From Novosphingobium percolationis (GTDB lineage: Bacteria > Pseudomonadota > Alphaproteobacteria > Sphingomonadales > Sphingomonadaceae): a stretch of DNA of 64,000 nt. Positions 8,854 to 18,205 of the stretch are shown in pieces (within the stretch, counting starts at the first letter, position 1; each line of letters opens with the position of its first letter). The DNA is taken from contig NZ_JAILYM010000001.1 in assembly GCF_020179425.1 (NCBI RefSeq), positions 682,001 through 746,000 of the forward strand. Reading direction: 5' to 3'. The notes below the pieces were generated by a model that worked only from the letters and a program-made list of their open reading frames with translations, did no database searches and was not told where the DNA came from. The translations under genes and the position numbers were made by a program.

Positions 8854-9936
8854 TTGCCCAACCCATCCCTGCTCGCCAACTTCAAGGGATCGATCCTTTT
8901 CACCATCGCCTGCCTAGCGCTGGCGGTCGCCTATGGCTGGTGGCAGACCCAATCCGTTTCGGCGACGCTGTCGCTGGTGTGGATCGTCGTCGTCCTGTCG
9001 GTGCTCGAAGTGTCGCTGTCGTTCGACAACGCCGTGGTGAACGCCACGGTGCTCGAGGAGATGGACGAAGTCTGGCAGAAGCGATTCCTGACCTGGGGCA
9101 TGGTGATCGCCGTGTTCGGGATGCGGATCGTGTTTCCGCTCGCCATCGTCGCCATGGCGGCAGGCATCGGCCCGGTCGAGGCGTTGCAACTCTCGTTGCG
9201 CGAACCTGCCCGTTATGAAGCCATCGTCAGCAGCGCGCATATCGGCATCGCGGGCTTTGGCGGTGCGTTCCTGGCGATGGTGGGCCTCTCGTTCTTCTTC
9301 GACGATGAAAAGGACGTCCACTGGATCGACTGGATCGAGGAAAAGCTGGCGCTGTTCTCGAACGTCAAGGCCGCCGAAATCGCCCTGCTGCTGTTGGCGT
9401 TGTGGGGCGTTTCGCTGCTGCTGCCGCCCCACGAAGCGCTGACCTTCATGGTATCGGGCGCGCTGGGCATCGTGGCGTTCATCGCGGTGGAGGCCATCGG
9501 CACCGTGCTGGAAATGCGCGACGCCGCGCAGAAGGCGGCGGGCGCGGTGGTGCGCTCAGGGCTGGGTGGGTTCCTCTACCTCAACGTGCTCGACGCCTCG
9601 TTCAGCTTCGACGGCGTGATCGGCGCTTTTGCCTTGTCGAACAACATGATCGTGATCGCGCTCGGCCTGTCGATCGGCGCGATGTTCGTGCGCTCGATGA
9701 CCATCCTGCTGGTCCAGCGCGGGACGCTGTCGGAATACCGCTATCTGGAACACGGCGCATTCTGGGCGATCATCGCACTGGGCGGCATCATGCTCGCGTC
9801 GGCGCGCTACGAAATTCCCGAGACCGTCACCGGCCTGATCGGCGCGGTACTGATCGGCGCTTCCCTCTACTGGTCGGTGCGCCACAACCGGAAGTTCCCG
9901 GACGGCGAAATCGAGGCCGCCGTCCGGGCAGATTAA
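8854..9936 (+). CDS. TerC/DUF475 family integral membrane protein
   Basis: This 360-residue protein has about nine hydrophobic helices. Two inverted-repeat motifs mark the family: SLSFDNAVVNATVLEEM in helix 2-3 and DASFSFDGVIGAFALSNN in the second half, each with the conserved acidic residue of TerC-like metal transporters. The family is linked to tellurite resistance and to manganese export during metalation of exported proteins. DUF475 members are less studied, so metal transport is a reasonable but unproven role. It starts at a TTG (8854) with an AGGA ribosome site about ten bases upstream, and no better ATG is present. Confidence 0.87.
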   Translation: MPNPSLLANFKGSILFTIACLALAVAYGWWQTQSVSATLSLVWIVVVLSVLEVSLSFDNAVVNATVLEEMDEVWQKRFLTWGMVIAVFGMRIVFPLAIVAMAAGIGPVEALQLSLREPARYEAIVSSAHIGIAGFGGAFLAMVGLSFFFDDEKDVHWIDWIEEKLALFSNVKAAEIALLLLALWGVSLLLPPHEALTFMVSGALGIVAFIAVEAIGTVLEMRDAAQKAAGAVVRSGLGGFLYLNVLDASFSFDGVIGAFALSNNMIVIALGLSIGAMFVRSMTILLVQRGTLSEYRYLEHGAFWAIIALGGIMLASARYEIPETVTGLIGAVLIGASLYWSVRHNRKFPDGEIEAAVRAD

Positions 9937-9940
9937 GGCC

Positions 9941-11011
9941 TTAATCCAGCGGCACGCTGGCCAGCTTCGGTTCGGGCGCGGGCGTACCGAGGAAGCGCGG
10001 CGCGGGGCGCGGCTGGACCATGCCTTCGACCGTGGTGAAGGTGCCGCGCGCGACGTTGTGCGGATGCGACGGCGCTTCGGCGAGGCTGAGCACGGGCGCG
10101 AAGCAGATGTCGGTGCCGTCCATCAGCGCGCACCATTCGTCGCGCGTCTTCGTCAGGATCAGCGCCGCGATGCGCTCCTTCAGTTCGGGCCACTGGGTGG
10201 GGTCCATCTGGCGCTGGAACTGCGGATCGGCGGTCAGGCCGGTTTTTTCCATCAGCAGCGCATAGAACTGCGGCTCGATCGAGCCGAGCGAGATCCACTT
10301 GCCGTCCGAGGTTTCGTAGGTGTCGTAGAAGTGCGCGCCGCCATCGAGCAGGTTGGTGCCGCGTTCGTCCTTCCACGTGCCGTTGCCGTAGAACGTCCAG
10401 GTCATGCCCGACAGGATCGCCGCGCCATCGACCATGGCCGCGTCGATCACCTGCCCCTTGCCCGTGCGCTGGGCGGAGAACACGCCCGCCATGATGCCGA
10501 AGGCCATGACCATGCCGCCGCCGCCGAAATCGCCCACGGCGTTGACCGGGAACTGCGGCTTGCCGCCCGCCTGGCCATAGGTGTGGAGCGCGCCCGACAG
10601 CGCGATGTAGTTGATGTCGTGGCCGGCAAGCGGGGCCATCGGACCGTCCTGGCCCCAGCCGGTCATGCGGCCGTAGACGAGCTTGGGATTGTCGGCGAGC
10701 AGGGCCTCGGGACCGAGCCCAAGGCGCTCCATCACGCCGGGACGGTAGCCTTCGACAATGGCGTCGGCTTCCTTGACCAGTTCGCGGATGCGGAGAATCG
10801 CGGCGGGGTCCTTGAGGTCCAGTTCGATGCGAACGCGGTTGCGGTTGAGGATGTCGCGCTGGCCGGCGTCGCCATGGCGGCCGGGCTTGCCCGGGCGTTC
10901 GATGCGAATCACCTTCGCGCCATGGTCGGCAAGCATCATGCAGGCGAACGGCCCCGGTCCGATGCCTGCGAATTCCAGAACCGTAAGACCTTCGAGCGCG
11001 CCTGCCATCAT
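9941..11011 (-). CDS. CaiB/BaiF CoA-transferase family, alpha-methylacyl-CoA racemase-like
   Basis: This 356-residue protein begins LEGLTVLEFAGIGPGPFACMMLADHGA, the family N-terminus that binds CoA. His131 (in AGHDINY) and Asp161 (in VGDFGGGG) correspond to the catalytic His/Asp pair of the mycobacterial racemase MCR, which favours 2-methylacyl-CoA racemase over a formyl/carnitine CoA transferase. GAHFYDTYETSDGKW is the conserved central loop. The product would epimerise branched acyl-CoAs for beta-oxidation. Two tandem ATGs (11011 and 11008) follow a GGGAG site. The upstream region (about 11024-11045) is AT-rich with the near-palindrome AATTGATCGATT and may be an operator. Confidence 0.88.
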   Translation of the reverse strand: MMAGALEGLTVLEFAGIGPGPFACMMLADHGAKVIRIERPGKPGRHGDAGQRDILNRNRVRIELDLKDPAAILRIRELVKEADAIVEGYRPGVMERLGLGPEALLADNPKLVYGRMTGWGQDGPMAPLAGHDINYIALSGALHTYGQAGGKPQFPVNAVGDFGGGGMVMAFGIMAGVFSAQRTGKGQVIDAAMVDGAAILSGMTWTFYGNGTWKDERGTNLLDGGAHFYDTYETSDGKWISLGSIEPQFYALLMEKTGLTADPQFQRQMDPTQWPELKERIAALILTKTRDEWCALMDGTDICFAPVLSLAEAPSHPHNVARGTFTTVEGMVQPRPAPRFLGTPAPEPKLASVPLD

Positions 11012-11088
11012 CCACTCCCAATGAATTTAATTGATCGATTGAAAAGGGGAATAGACGCAGCCGAGCGGGCCTGTCGAGAGGTAATCGG

Positions 11089-12705
11089 CTAACGGATGAA
11101 CGTCCCTTGCCCGCGCGCCTCCAGTGCCCGTGCCAGTGCGGCGCGGGCATCGGCGGGCCCGCCATCGCGCCAGCCCGCCGCCAGCAGCTTCATGGCGGCA
11201 AGGCTCGACGGATTCTGCGCGAGGTAGCGCGAGGTCATGCCGTTGGCGTCCTGCCGCCGTCCCAGCGCCCGCAGCGCGGCGTCCATGCGGCGCAGGACGG
11301 GTTCGGTGAAACGGATCGCGGCGGCGCTCTGATAATCGTCGAGTGCGTCCGCTGTGCGCCCTTGCATCATCAGCACGTCGCCCGACAGCAGCCAGGCTTC
11401 GGAGGCGCCGGGGTTGGCATCGCGCAGGGTGTCGGCAACATCCTGCGCCTCGTCCTTGCGGCCCGCGGCCAGCAGCGCACGCGCATAGGGCACGGCATTG
11501 ACGGCAAAGCGCGGAGCGTCGGCGTAGCGCTGGGCGAGGACCGGCAGGGGGGCATCGGTACGCAGCGGCTGGGGCGGGCGCGCGCCATGCACGGCCGCAC
11601 GCGCGAGCAGTGCCTTCGCCCGCGCGGGCTGGCCGAGCCGCGACCACGAACGCCCGACGATGTCGAGCAGATAGGGCGCAGCATCGGGTGCCTGCGCATC
11701 GGCATCGAAGCGCGCGACCACCTGCCGCGCATCGCCCATGCGATCGAGCGCACGAGCGAGCAGTCGCCGCGCCTGTGCGTTTTCTGGCTGGAGGCGGACG
11801 AGGCGGTCGAACTGTTCGACCGCGACGTTGACGTTGCCCGCGCGGTATTCGAGCACGCCTGTCAGCAGGATAGCAGCAGGCACGTTGCGCATCGCGGTGC
11901 CGGTGCGCAGCAGGATGGCGCGGGCAAGGTCGGTTTCGCCTGCCCGCGCGGCCAGCACGGCCTGAAGGTAGAGCGGGCGCGGGTTCTTCGGGTCCACGTC
12001 GATGATCTTGCGGCACACGATCAACATCGCGCGATATTCGCCGATATCGCCCAGCGTGGCGGCATATTCACCGAGCAGGCCGGGGTCGTCGGGCTGGAGC
12101 CGCAAGGCCGCCTCAAACCAGGGCAGCGCGGCGACGAGGCCATACTGTTCGCGGATCAGCATGCCCCGCAGCGCCAGTGCGCGCGGGTTGCGCGGATCGA
12201 GCTGGACGGCATGATCGGCCGCGGCCACCGCCTGCGCCTGTTCGCCGCCTGAAAAGCGCAAGGAGGCGATTTCCGTCCACAAGTCGGCGTCGTTGGGCGT
12301 GATGGCGAGCGCGCGGTCGAAGGCTTGTGCCGCGCCGCCCAGGTTGCCCTCGGACAATTCGAGCTGGCCGCGCACGCGCCAGCCGAGCCCGGCGCTGTCA
12401 GGGGTGAAAGCCCCCTGCACGAGCAGCTTGCGCGCTTCGCCGCGTTCCCCCTGCCGCAGCAACGCCTCGCCCAGTTGCGCGCGCAGCGCATCGAGCGGCG
12501 CGCCAGCCTTGACCGCCTGGCGCAAAATCACCTCGGCGGCGATGGCATCGCGCTTGGCAAGCGCCTTGACCGCCGCTGCGCGCGCGGCCTCGATCGGCCC
12601 GCCACCCGCGCTGGCAGGTGCGGCCAACGCCGCCGCCAGGGCGAGCGCGAGCAGCGACCGAAGGCGCCGATCAGGCCTGCAGGTCGTACTGCTTGAGCAA
12701 GTCAT
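11089..12705 (-). CDS. Exported tetratricopeptide-repeat protein of the Prs operon
   Basis: This gene encodes 538 residues. The N-terminus has Arg residues, a leucine/alanine core and an APASA cleavage site (about residues 14-33), a Sec signal peptide. The rest is an alpha-solenoid with at least eight recognisable TPR-like helix pairs, for example PNDADLWTEIASLRFSGG and PRNPRALALRGMLIREQ. The ATG at 12705 lies inside the end of prsR (35-base overlap). No in-frame ATG or GTG falls between the overlap and the signal peptide, so the overlapping start is needed to keep the export signal. TPR proteins accompany PrsK/PrsR in exopolysaccharide/PEP-CTERM loci, where they probably scaffold polymer assembly in the periplasm. 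The exact role is inferred. Confidence 0.82.
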   Translation of the reverse strand: MTCSSSTTCRPDRRLRSLLALALAAALAAPASAGGGPIEAARAAAVKALAKRDAIAAEVILRQAVKAGAPLDALRAQLGEALLRQGERGEARKLLVQGAFTPDSAGLGWRVRGQLELSEGNLGGAAQAFDRALAITPNDADLWTEIASLRFSGGEQAQAVAAADHAVQLDPRNPRALALRGMLIREQYGLVAALPWFEAALRLQPDDPGLLGEYAATLGDIGEYRAMLIVCRKIIDVDPKNPRPLYLQAVLAARAGETDLARAILLRTGTAMRNVPAAILLTGVLEYRAGNVNVAVEQFDRLVRLQPENAQARRLLARALDRMGDARQVVARFDADAQAPDAAPYLLDIVGRSWSRLGQPARAKALLARAAVHGARPPQPLRTDAPLPVLAQRYADAPRFAVNAVPYARALLAAGRKDEAQDVADTLRDANPGASEAWLLSGDVLMMQGRTADALDDYQSAAAIRFTEPVLRRMDAALRALGRRQDANGMTSRYLAQNPSSLAAMKLLAAGWRDGGPADARAALARALEARGQGTFIR

Positions 12706-14038
12706 AGAGCGTCGGACGGCTGATCCCCAGAAGGCGCGCAGTGCTGGAGATATTGCCTTCGCTGCGCGCCAGCGCGTGGCGGATCACCTTGCGGTCGGTC
12801 GCCTCGCGCGCGGACTTGAGGTTGAGCGGGTTCTCCGCCTCGTCCGCACCATCGCCCAGATCGAGATCGGCGGCGGTCACCAGCTTGCCATCGGCCATGA
12901 TGACCGCCCGCTTCACGCGGTTTTCCAGTTCGCGCACGTTGCCCGGCCAGCCCCATGCGTCGATCGCGGCGAGCGCGTCGGGAGCGAAGCCCTTGACCTG
13001 CGGGTTCATGTCCTTGGCAAAGCGCGTCAGGAACACCTTGGCCAGCAGCGTTGCGTCGCCGGGGCGTTCGGCAAGGCTGGGGATGCGCACGACAATTTCG
13101 GCCAGGCGATAGTACAGGTCTTCGCGGAAACGGCCATCGGCGATCATCGCGTCGAGATTCTGGTGCGTGGCGCAGACGATACGCGTGTCGACCTCGATCG
13201 ACTTGCGCCCGCCGATGCGCTCGATCGTGCGTTCCTGCAGGAAGCGCAGCAGCTTGACCTGAAGCTGGAGCGGGATGTCACCCACTTCATCGAGGAACAA
13301 CGTGCCGCCATCGGCCAGTTCGATCTTGCCCTCGGTGGTCTTGACTGCGCCGGTGAACGCACCCTTTTCGTGGCCGAACAGTTCGCTTTCGAGCAGGTTT
13401 TCGGGGATCGCGGCGCAGTTGATGGCGATGAACGCGCCCTTCGACCGGGTGGAAGCTTCGTGCAATCCGCGCGCGAGCAGTTCCTTGCCGGTCCCGCTTG
13501 CGCCGAGCAGCATGACCGAGACGCTGGTGTTGGCAACGCGCTCGATCGTGCGGGCGACCTTGACCATCTCGGGCGCGCCGGTGATCATCCGGCCCAGCAC
13601 GCGGTTGTCCTGCGGCGCGCGCTCGGCCAGCTGGCGGTTCTCCACCTCCAGCCGGTGGACGTGGAGCGCGCGGCGCACGATCAGGCCCAATGCGTCGATA
13701 TCGACAGGCTTCTGGTAGAAGTCGTAGGCCCCTTGCGCGATCGCGCGTTGCGCGCTTTCACGCGCGCCGTGGCCAGACGCGACGACGACCTTGGTATCGG
13801 GCTTGAGCGCGGTGATCGCATCGAGCACGGCAAAGCCTTCGCTGGTGCCATCGGGATCGGGCGGCAGGCCAAGATCGAGCGTGACCACCGCCGGTTCCTC
13901 CGAACGCAACAGCGCCAGCGCGCTGGCGCGGTCCCCCGCGATGAACACCTCGAAATCCTCATAGGCCCACTTGAGCTGGGCCTGCAGGCCGGGATCGTCC
14001 TCGACGATCAGCAGTTTGGGGCGTTCGTCCGCCATCAT
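12671..14038 (-). CDS. prsR: PrsR-type sigma-54-dependent response regulator
   Basis: This gene encodes 455 residues. A receiver domain (phospho-acceptor Asp55, Lys110) is followed by an AAA+ sigma-54 activator domain with Walker A GASGTGKE (about 179-186), the sigma-54 contact loop GAFTGA (226-231) and Walker B LFLDEVGD (247-254). A Fis-type helix-turn-helix (SSTARLLGISRPTLYDLLKQY) lies at the C-terminus. It matches the PEP-CTERM-system regulator PrsR, which drives RpoN-dependent exopolysaccharide and sorted-protein genes. The ATG overlaps the prsK stop as ATGA, so sensor and regulator are translationally coupled. A much longer frame upstream is overlap with prsK, not coding. Confidence 0.92.
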   Translation of the reverse strand: MMADERPKLLIVEDDPGLQAQLKWAYEDFEVFIAGDRASALALLRSEEPAVVTLDLGLPPDPDGTSEGFAVLDAITALKPDTKVVVASGHGARESAQRAIAQGAYDFYQKPVDIDALGLIVRRALHVHRLEVENRQLAERAPQDNRVLGRMITGAPEMVKVARTIERVANTSVSVMLLGASGTGKELLARGLHEASTRSKGAFIAINCAAIPENLLESELFGHEKGAFTGAVKTTEGKIELADGGTLFLDEVGDIPLQLQVKLLRFLQERTIERIGGRKSIEVDTRIVCATHQNLDAMIADGRFREDLYYRLAEIVVRIPSLAERPGDATLLAKVFLTRFAKDMNPQVKGFAPDALAAIDAWGWPGNVRELENRVKRAVIMADGKLVTAADLDLGDGADEAENPLNLKSAREATDRKVIRHALARSEGNISSTARLLGISRPTLYDLLKQYDLQA

Positions 14039-16212
14039 GCCACTTTCTTCGTGTTGTCGTTGTCGTCCGGGCCGTGGCTGCCGGACATGGATTCGATGAG
14101 ACTGGCCGTCGCCGCCAGCGGCAGGCGCACGGTAAAGCGGCTGCCAAGGCCTTCGCGGCTTTCGACGTCGAGCCGCCCTCGCATGGCGGTGACCAGTTCG
14201 CGCGCCTCGAACGCGCCAATGCCGAAGCCGCCCTGTTTGGTCGAGACGAAGGGCTTGAACAGGCGGTTGCGCACGAAATCGGCGCTCATGCCGCAGCCGG
14301 TATCGATCACCTCGACATAGCCCCACAGGCTTTCGCTGCGGGTCTGGAGGAACACCGCCATGCCCGGCGGGCTGGCATCGACCGCGTTCTGGACAAGGTG
14401 CAGCAGCACCTGTTCGAGCGTTTCGCGATTGGCCAGCACCTTGCACGGCTGGGCATCGGTGACATAGACGCGCGAGACGTCGACGGTCTGCAAGCCGGCG
14501 ATCCCCTGCCCCTGCATCGCATCGTAGCGCGCGGCGATGGCGCGGATCACATCGGCCGCGTCGATCTCCTCCAGCCGCTCGACATTGCCCGTGCCATAGC
14601 GCGACAGGCGCGCGAGCAGGGCATTTAGCTTGTCCGCCGCGCTGCGCAGGGTGACGAGCATGTCCTTGCGGAACTCGGGGTTGTCGGCATGCCGCTCGGC
14701 ATTGCGCGACAGCAGCGCCAGCTGGCTCGCCAGGTTCTTGATATCGTGCATCACGAAGGCGATGCGGCGGTTGAACTCGTCGAAGCGGCTGGCTTCGAGC
14801 AGCGCCATCTGGCCGCCATGCTCGGCAAGGTAGCTCGCCAGCTGCTGGCCGACGACGCGCAACAGGTCGAAGTCCTCCCAATCGAGCTTGCGCGGCAGCG
14901 GCGGGTGGCCGAGCACGACAAGGCCGACAAGGCGGTCGAAGTGGAGCAGCGGCACCAGCGCCCAAACGCTCTCGTCCTCGACCAGCCAGCGCGGCATCAG
15001 CGCGGTCTCGCCTTCGTGATCGATCCCGGCGCGGATCTCGTCGCAATCGACGATGAACCCGCGACGTTCGAAGAACGCGGCGCTGGAGGCGGTCATCGCT
15101 TCGGCGGGGACTTCGATGGTCGGCCACTGCCAGCGCGCGGCCAGCACCAGCTCGCCATGTTCGCCCGGCACCAGCAACAGCCCGCGAGCGCTGTCGGTGA
15201 TGTCGGCGACCGCCTGCACCACGCGATCGTGCAGCGGCGTGGCGCCCGCCCCGCCGCGCCCGATCGTGCGAGTGAAGCGCAGCCACTCGGCACGGTAGTC
15301 ATAGCGGTGCTGGAAGAAATGCTTGGCCAGCAGGACGTTGAGATAGCCGCGCAACCGCCGCGAGGGCACCAGCGCAACGACCACGATGGTGGTGGCAAAG
15401 GCAAAGCCCAGTTGCGCCAGCTGGCCGACATTGCCGCCCAGCCAACTGAGCGACTGCGCCGCCGCGACCATCGCCATCATGTAGCCGCCGATCACCAGCA
15501 GCGAGAGCGACTGGAACGCCACCGTGCGCGAGGGCGAGAAGCGCAGCATGGATTGCCCGCGCAGCGCGCCCACGAACAGCAGCAGCACCGCGAACAGGCT
15601 GGCGAGCCCGCGCAGCGCGGCCATTTCCGCCGGGATCTGGTTGCCGAGATAGGCGATGGTGAAATAGTTGAGGTCGTAACCCCACAGCACCGCCAGCGCC
15701 GCGCAGGTCCAGCGCACCGCCGCGCGCTGGACCGACAGCGCACCGACGTAGAGGTTGTGGACCAGCACCAGCCCGCCCGTCACCAGCAGCAGGCGGAACA
15801 TGACCGACATCTGGAAGATCATCGACTGCGCCGCCGGAATGCCCGAAAAGCGGACGTTGAGCAGCAGCAGGCCGGGCTGGAACAGTTCGAGCAGGGCCAG
15901 CACGATCAGCACCGGGCGCACCGGGCCGACGCTGGTGTGCCGCCCATCGCGCGCGAACAGGGCATAGACCACGCCCAGCCAGGCAAGGTTGCGCAGCACT
16001 TCGGCCGCCTGCGTCACCAGGTATTCCTGCCCGATCCCGGCCGCGAACAGCGACCACAGCGCGTTCAGCCCCAGCGCGGCGATCTGGCTGCGGCTGGCCG
16101 GCTTTCCGCGCCGGCGACGGTCGGCCAACCACACCGCCAGCAGCATGGCTCCGAACGCGGCCAGCAGGAAGGCCCATTGGCCCAGGCCATTCCAGCCCAG
16201 AGGCGTCAGCAT
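14035..16212 (-). CDS. prsK: PrsK-type membrane sensor histidine kinase
   Basis: This gene encodes 725 residues. About nine membrane spans fill residues 10-290, followed by a GAF-like domain (about 320-470). The kinase core has the H-box FVMHDIKNLASQLALL (His489), the N-box QNAVDAS (Asn609) and the G-box region with DTGCGM and GGFGIGAF. The multi-spanning N-terminus, central GAF and DIKN H-box are typical of the PEP-CTERM-system kinase PrsK. It begins 13 bp after the sugar transferase and overlaps prsR by four bases, so the three genes form one transcription unit. The signal it senses is unknown. Confidence 0.92.
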   Translation of the reverse strand: MLTPLGWNGLGQWAFLLAAFGAMLLAVWLADRRRRGKPASRSQIAALGLNALWSLFAAGIGQEYLVTQAAEVLRNLAWLGVVYALFARDGRHTSVGPVRPVLIVLALLELFQPGLLLLNVRFSGIPAAQSMIFQMSVMFRLLLVTGGLVLVHNLYVGALSVQRAAVRWTCAALAVLWGYDLNYFTIAYLGNQIPAEMAALRGLASLFAVLLLFVGALRGQSMLRFSPSRTVAFQSLSLLVIGGYMMAMVAAAQSLSWLGGNVGQLAQLGFAFATTIVVVALVPSRRLRGYLNVLLAKHFFQHRYDYRAEWLRFTRTIGRGGAGATPLHDRVVQAVADITDSARGLLLVPGEHGELVLAARWQWPTIEVPAEAMTASSAAFFERRGFIVDCDEIRAGIDHEGETALMPRWLVEDESVWALVPLLHFDRLVGLVVLGHPPLPRKLDWEDFDLLRVVGQQLASYLAEHGGQMALLEASRFDEFNRRIAFVMHDIKNLASQLALLSRNAERHADNPEFRKDMLVTLRSAADKLNALLARLSRYGTGNVERLEEIDAADVIRAIAARYDAMQGQGIAGLQTVDVSRVYVTDAQPCKVLANRETLEQVLLHLVQNAVDASPPGMAVFLQTRSESLWGYVEVIDTGCGMSADFVRNRLFKPFVSTKQGGFGIGAFEARELVTAMRGRLDVESREGLGSRFTVRLPLAATASLIESMSGSHGPDDNDNTKKVA

Positions 16213-16225
16213 CGCCCCGCCCTCC

Positions 16226-17611
16226 TCAACGCGCGCCTTCGCGCCAGATCACCACGCGCAGCGTCTGCAACAGGATGATCAGGTCGAGAAACGGCGAATA
16301 GTTCTTGGCGTAGTAGAGGTCGTATTCGAGCTTGTGGCGCGCATCCTCGATCGACGCGCCATAAGGATAGTTGATCTGCGCCCACCCGGTGATGCCCGGC
16401 TTGGTCATGTGCCGCTCGGCATAGTAGGGTAGCTGCTGCTCCAGTTCGGAGACGAACTCGGGCCGCTCAGGGCGCGGTCCGACGAAGCTCATGTGGCCCT
16501 TGAGCACGGTCCAGGCCTGCGGCAACTCGTCGATGCGCACCTTGCGAATGAAGCGGCCGATGCGCGTGACACGAGGATCGTTTTCCTGCGCGAACTGCGC
16601 ACCGTCCACTTCGGCATCGGTGCGCATCGAACGCAGCTTGATCAGGTTGAACGGCTCGCCATAGAGCCCCACGCGGGTCTGGCGGAAGAACGCCGGGCCG
16701 CGGCTGTCTAGCTTCACCAGCAGGGCGAACAACGCGACAACCGGCAGCGTCGCCACCAGCAGGGCGAGGCTGACGATCACGTCGAACAGCCGCTTGAACG
16801 CAGCCGACAGCATCCGCCCCGACGAAAAGCCGTCCGAGAAGATCAGCCAGCTGGGGTTGACGGTATCGAGATCGACGCGGCCGGTCTCGCGCTCGATGAA
16901 GGTCGAAAAGTCGCTGACGTGGACGCCGGTGGTCTTGATCCGCAGCAGGTCCTGCAAGGGCAGTGCGTTGCGCCGCTCCTCCAGCGCCAGCACCACCTCG
17001 CCCACGCCGAGGTTGTCGACATAACGCGTCAGGTTATGGATCGCCGAACGCGCGATGGCTTCCTCGATGGCGTGCTTCTGGTCGCTCATGGCGACATAAC
17101 CGACAATGACGAAACCAGCCTCGGGCCGCTCGGCCAGCTTGCGCAGGCGGTCTGCCCGCGCGCCCGCGCCCAGCACCAGCACGCGCCGCCGGAACGGTGC
17201 GGTGCCCAGCACCCCGCCCAGCACCACGCGCACGAACACCAGCAGCACGATCGCGATGCCCATCGCGTAGAACAGGTTCGAGCGCCACAGCGTGCGCCCC
17301 GGCAGCAGGAAATAGACCACCGACAGCGCGATGATCCCCAGGCTCACCGCCACCAGCAGCCGGGCGGTGGCATAACGCATCGAGCGCAAGGCATCGGAGC
17401 CATAGACCCCCACCGCGATCATCGCGAGCTGCACCAGCACCGCGAAGCTGAGCAGCGGCGCAATGCGCTGCGAGGCGATGCCGGGGTCCATCCCGATCTG
17501 CCGCGCACGAAGATACCAGCCGAGTTCCCCCGCCACGATCAGCAGGATGAAATCGACCAGCGCCAGCACGATCACGGCGTTGGGAATGTAGTGCTTGAAA
17601 AGCCGGAACAT
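16226..17611 (-). CDS. Polyprenyl-phosphate sugar transferase (EpsB/PEP-CTERM-associated)
   Basis: This gene encodes 461 residues from the ATG at 17611, with a GGCAGG ribosome site. Four or five N-terminal membrane helices lead to a nucleotide-binding-like CoA-binding region ([13 protein letters not shown], about 165), then the catalytic bacterial sugar-transferase domain. The latter shows [42 protein letters not shown] and [10 protein letters not shown]. It loads the first phospho-sugar onto undecaprenyl phosphate to start exopolysaccharide synthesis. Leading the operon with prsK-prsR suggests that polymer initiation is controlled with this sensor pair. Earlier in-frame residues up to 17749 have no coding character. 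Confidence 0.9.
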   Translation of the reverse strand: MFRLFKHYIPNAVIVLALVDFILLIVAGELGWYLRARQIGMDPGIASQRIAPLLSFAVLVQLAMIAVGVYGSDALRSMRYATARLLVAVSLGIIALSVVYFLLPGRTLWRSNLFYAMGIAIVLLVFVRVVLGGVLGTAPFRRRVLVLGAGARADRLRKLAERPEAGFVIVGYVAMSDQKHAIEEAIARSAIHNLTRYVDNLGVGEVVLALEERRNALPLQDLLRIKTTGVHVSDFSTFIERETGRVDLDTVNPSWLIFSDGFSSGRMLSAAFKRLFDVIVSLALLVATLPVVALFALLVKLDSRGPAFFRQTRVGLYGEPFNLIKLRSMRTDAEVDGAQFAQENDPRVTRIGRFIRKVRIDELPQAWTVLKGHMSFVGPRPERPEFVSELEQQLPYYAERHMTKPGITGWAQINYPYGASIEDARHKLEYDLYYAKNYSPFLDLIILLQTLRVVIWREGAR

Positions 17612-17746
17612 CTGCCTGCCGTCACTCCGCTCGCCACCGTCCCGGTCATGGGGACCGCGCCGCCTGTGCGGCAGTACTATCCCCCGGACGTAAAGCGTCG
17701 GTAAATTTGACAGCACCTTTCGGCCAGGCAAGTGATAAAAATACAG

Positions 17747-17782
17747 CAAAAAGGCGCACCCGGATGATCCGCGTGCGCCCTT
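17747..17782 (-). terminator. Rho-independent terminator
   Basis: Read on the minus strand, GGGCGCAC and GTGCGCC pair around a GC-rich loop and are followed by TTTTT. It lies downstream of the small membrane-protein gene at 17810-18094. Confidence 0.8.
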
Positions 17783-17809
17783 CTGTCGATTCTGCTTACA
17801 GTTGCAGCG

Positions 17810-18094
17810 TTACTTCTGCGTCACCTTGTCGGCGGCATCCTGCGCAGCGTTGCCCACCTTGTCGGCCGCCGCGCCGACATCGCGCGCGGCACCTGCGATG
17901 GCGTCGTCCTTGGCCGCGCGGCTGTTCGACATGTTCGAGAAGATGTAGACCGCCGCGATCAGCGCGACGATGGCAACGATGGCCAGCAGCCACCCGGCGC
18001 CGCCGCCCGAACTCGGACGAACTTCGTAGACGGTGGTGTGGGTGTGCGTGGCGCCCACGGGGCGTTCGACTTCGACGATGCGTTCTTCGACCAT
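17810..18094 (-). CDS. Small single-span membrane protein, unknown
   Basis: This gene encodes 94 residues. A charged N-terminus (MVEERIVEVERPVG) leads to a glycine-rich turn, one strong membrane span at about 33-52 (WLLAIVAIVALIAAVYIF) and an Ala/Asp/Lys-rich amphipathic tail resembling late-embryogenesis or apolipoprotein-like helices (GAAADKVGNAAQDAADKV). It has its own terminator and sits alone between the sugar-transferase operon and the patatin gene. No function can be assigned; such proteins are often stress-induced envelope components. Confidence 0.7.
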   Translation of the reverse strand: MVEERIVEVERPVGATHTHTTVYEVRPSSGGGAGWLLAIVAIVALIAAVYIFSNMSNSRAAKDDAIAGAARDVGAAADKVGNAAQDAADKVTQK

Positions 18095-18205
18095 GATGCT
18101 GGCACCTTTCAGAACAATTTCAGCTTGCCCGGAAAATGCCTGCGAGGCCCGCTTGTTCCGCCATGCCTACTGGCAAGGCGCGCCCGGGCCTGTCATGCTG
18201 TACCG

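Noticed and set aside
10261..10330. A TAGGTGTCGTAG string resembling the 21-nt repeat unit
   Set aside because: It encodes the conserved FYDTYETSDGKW loop of CaiB-family proteins and has no partner 21 nt away, so it is ordinary coding sequence.
14039..15286. N-terminal extension of prsR by 416 codons
   Set aside because: It overlaps prsK in another frame; the receiver domain starts exactly at the ATG at 14038, which overlaps the prsK stop.
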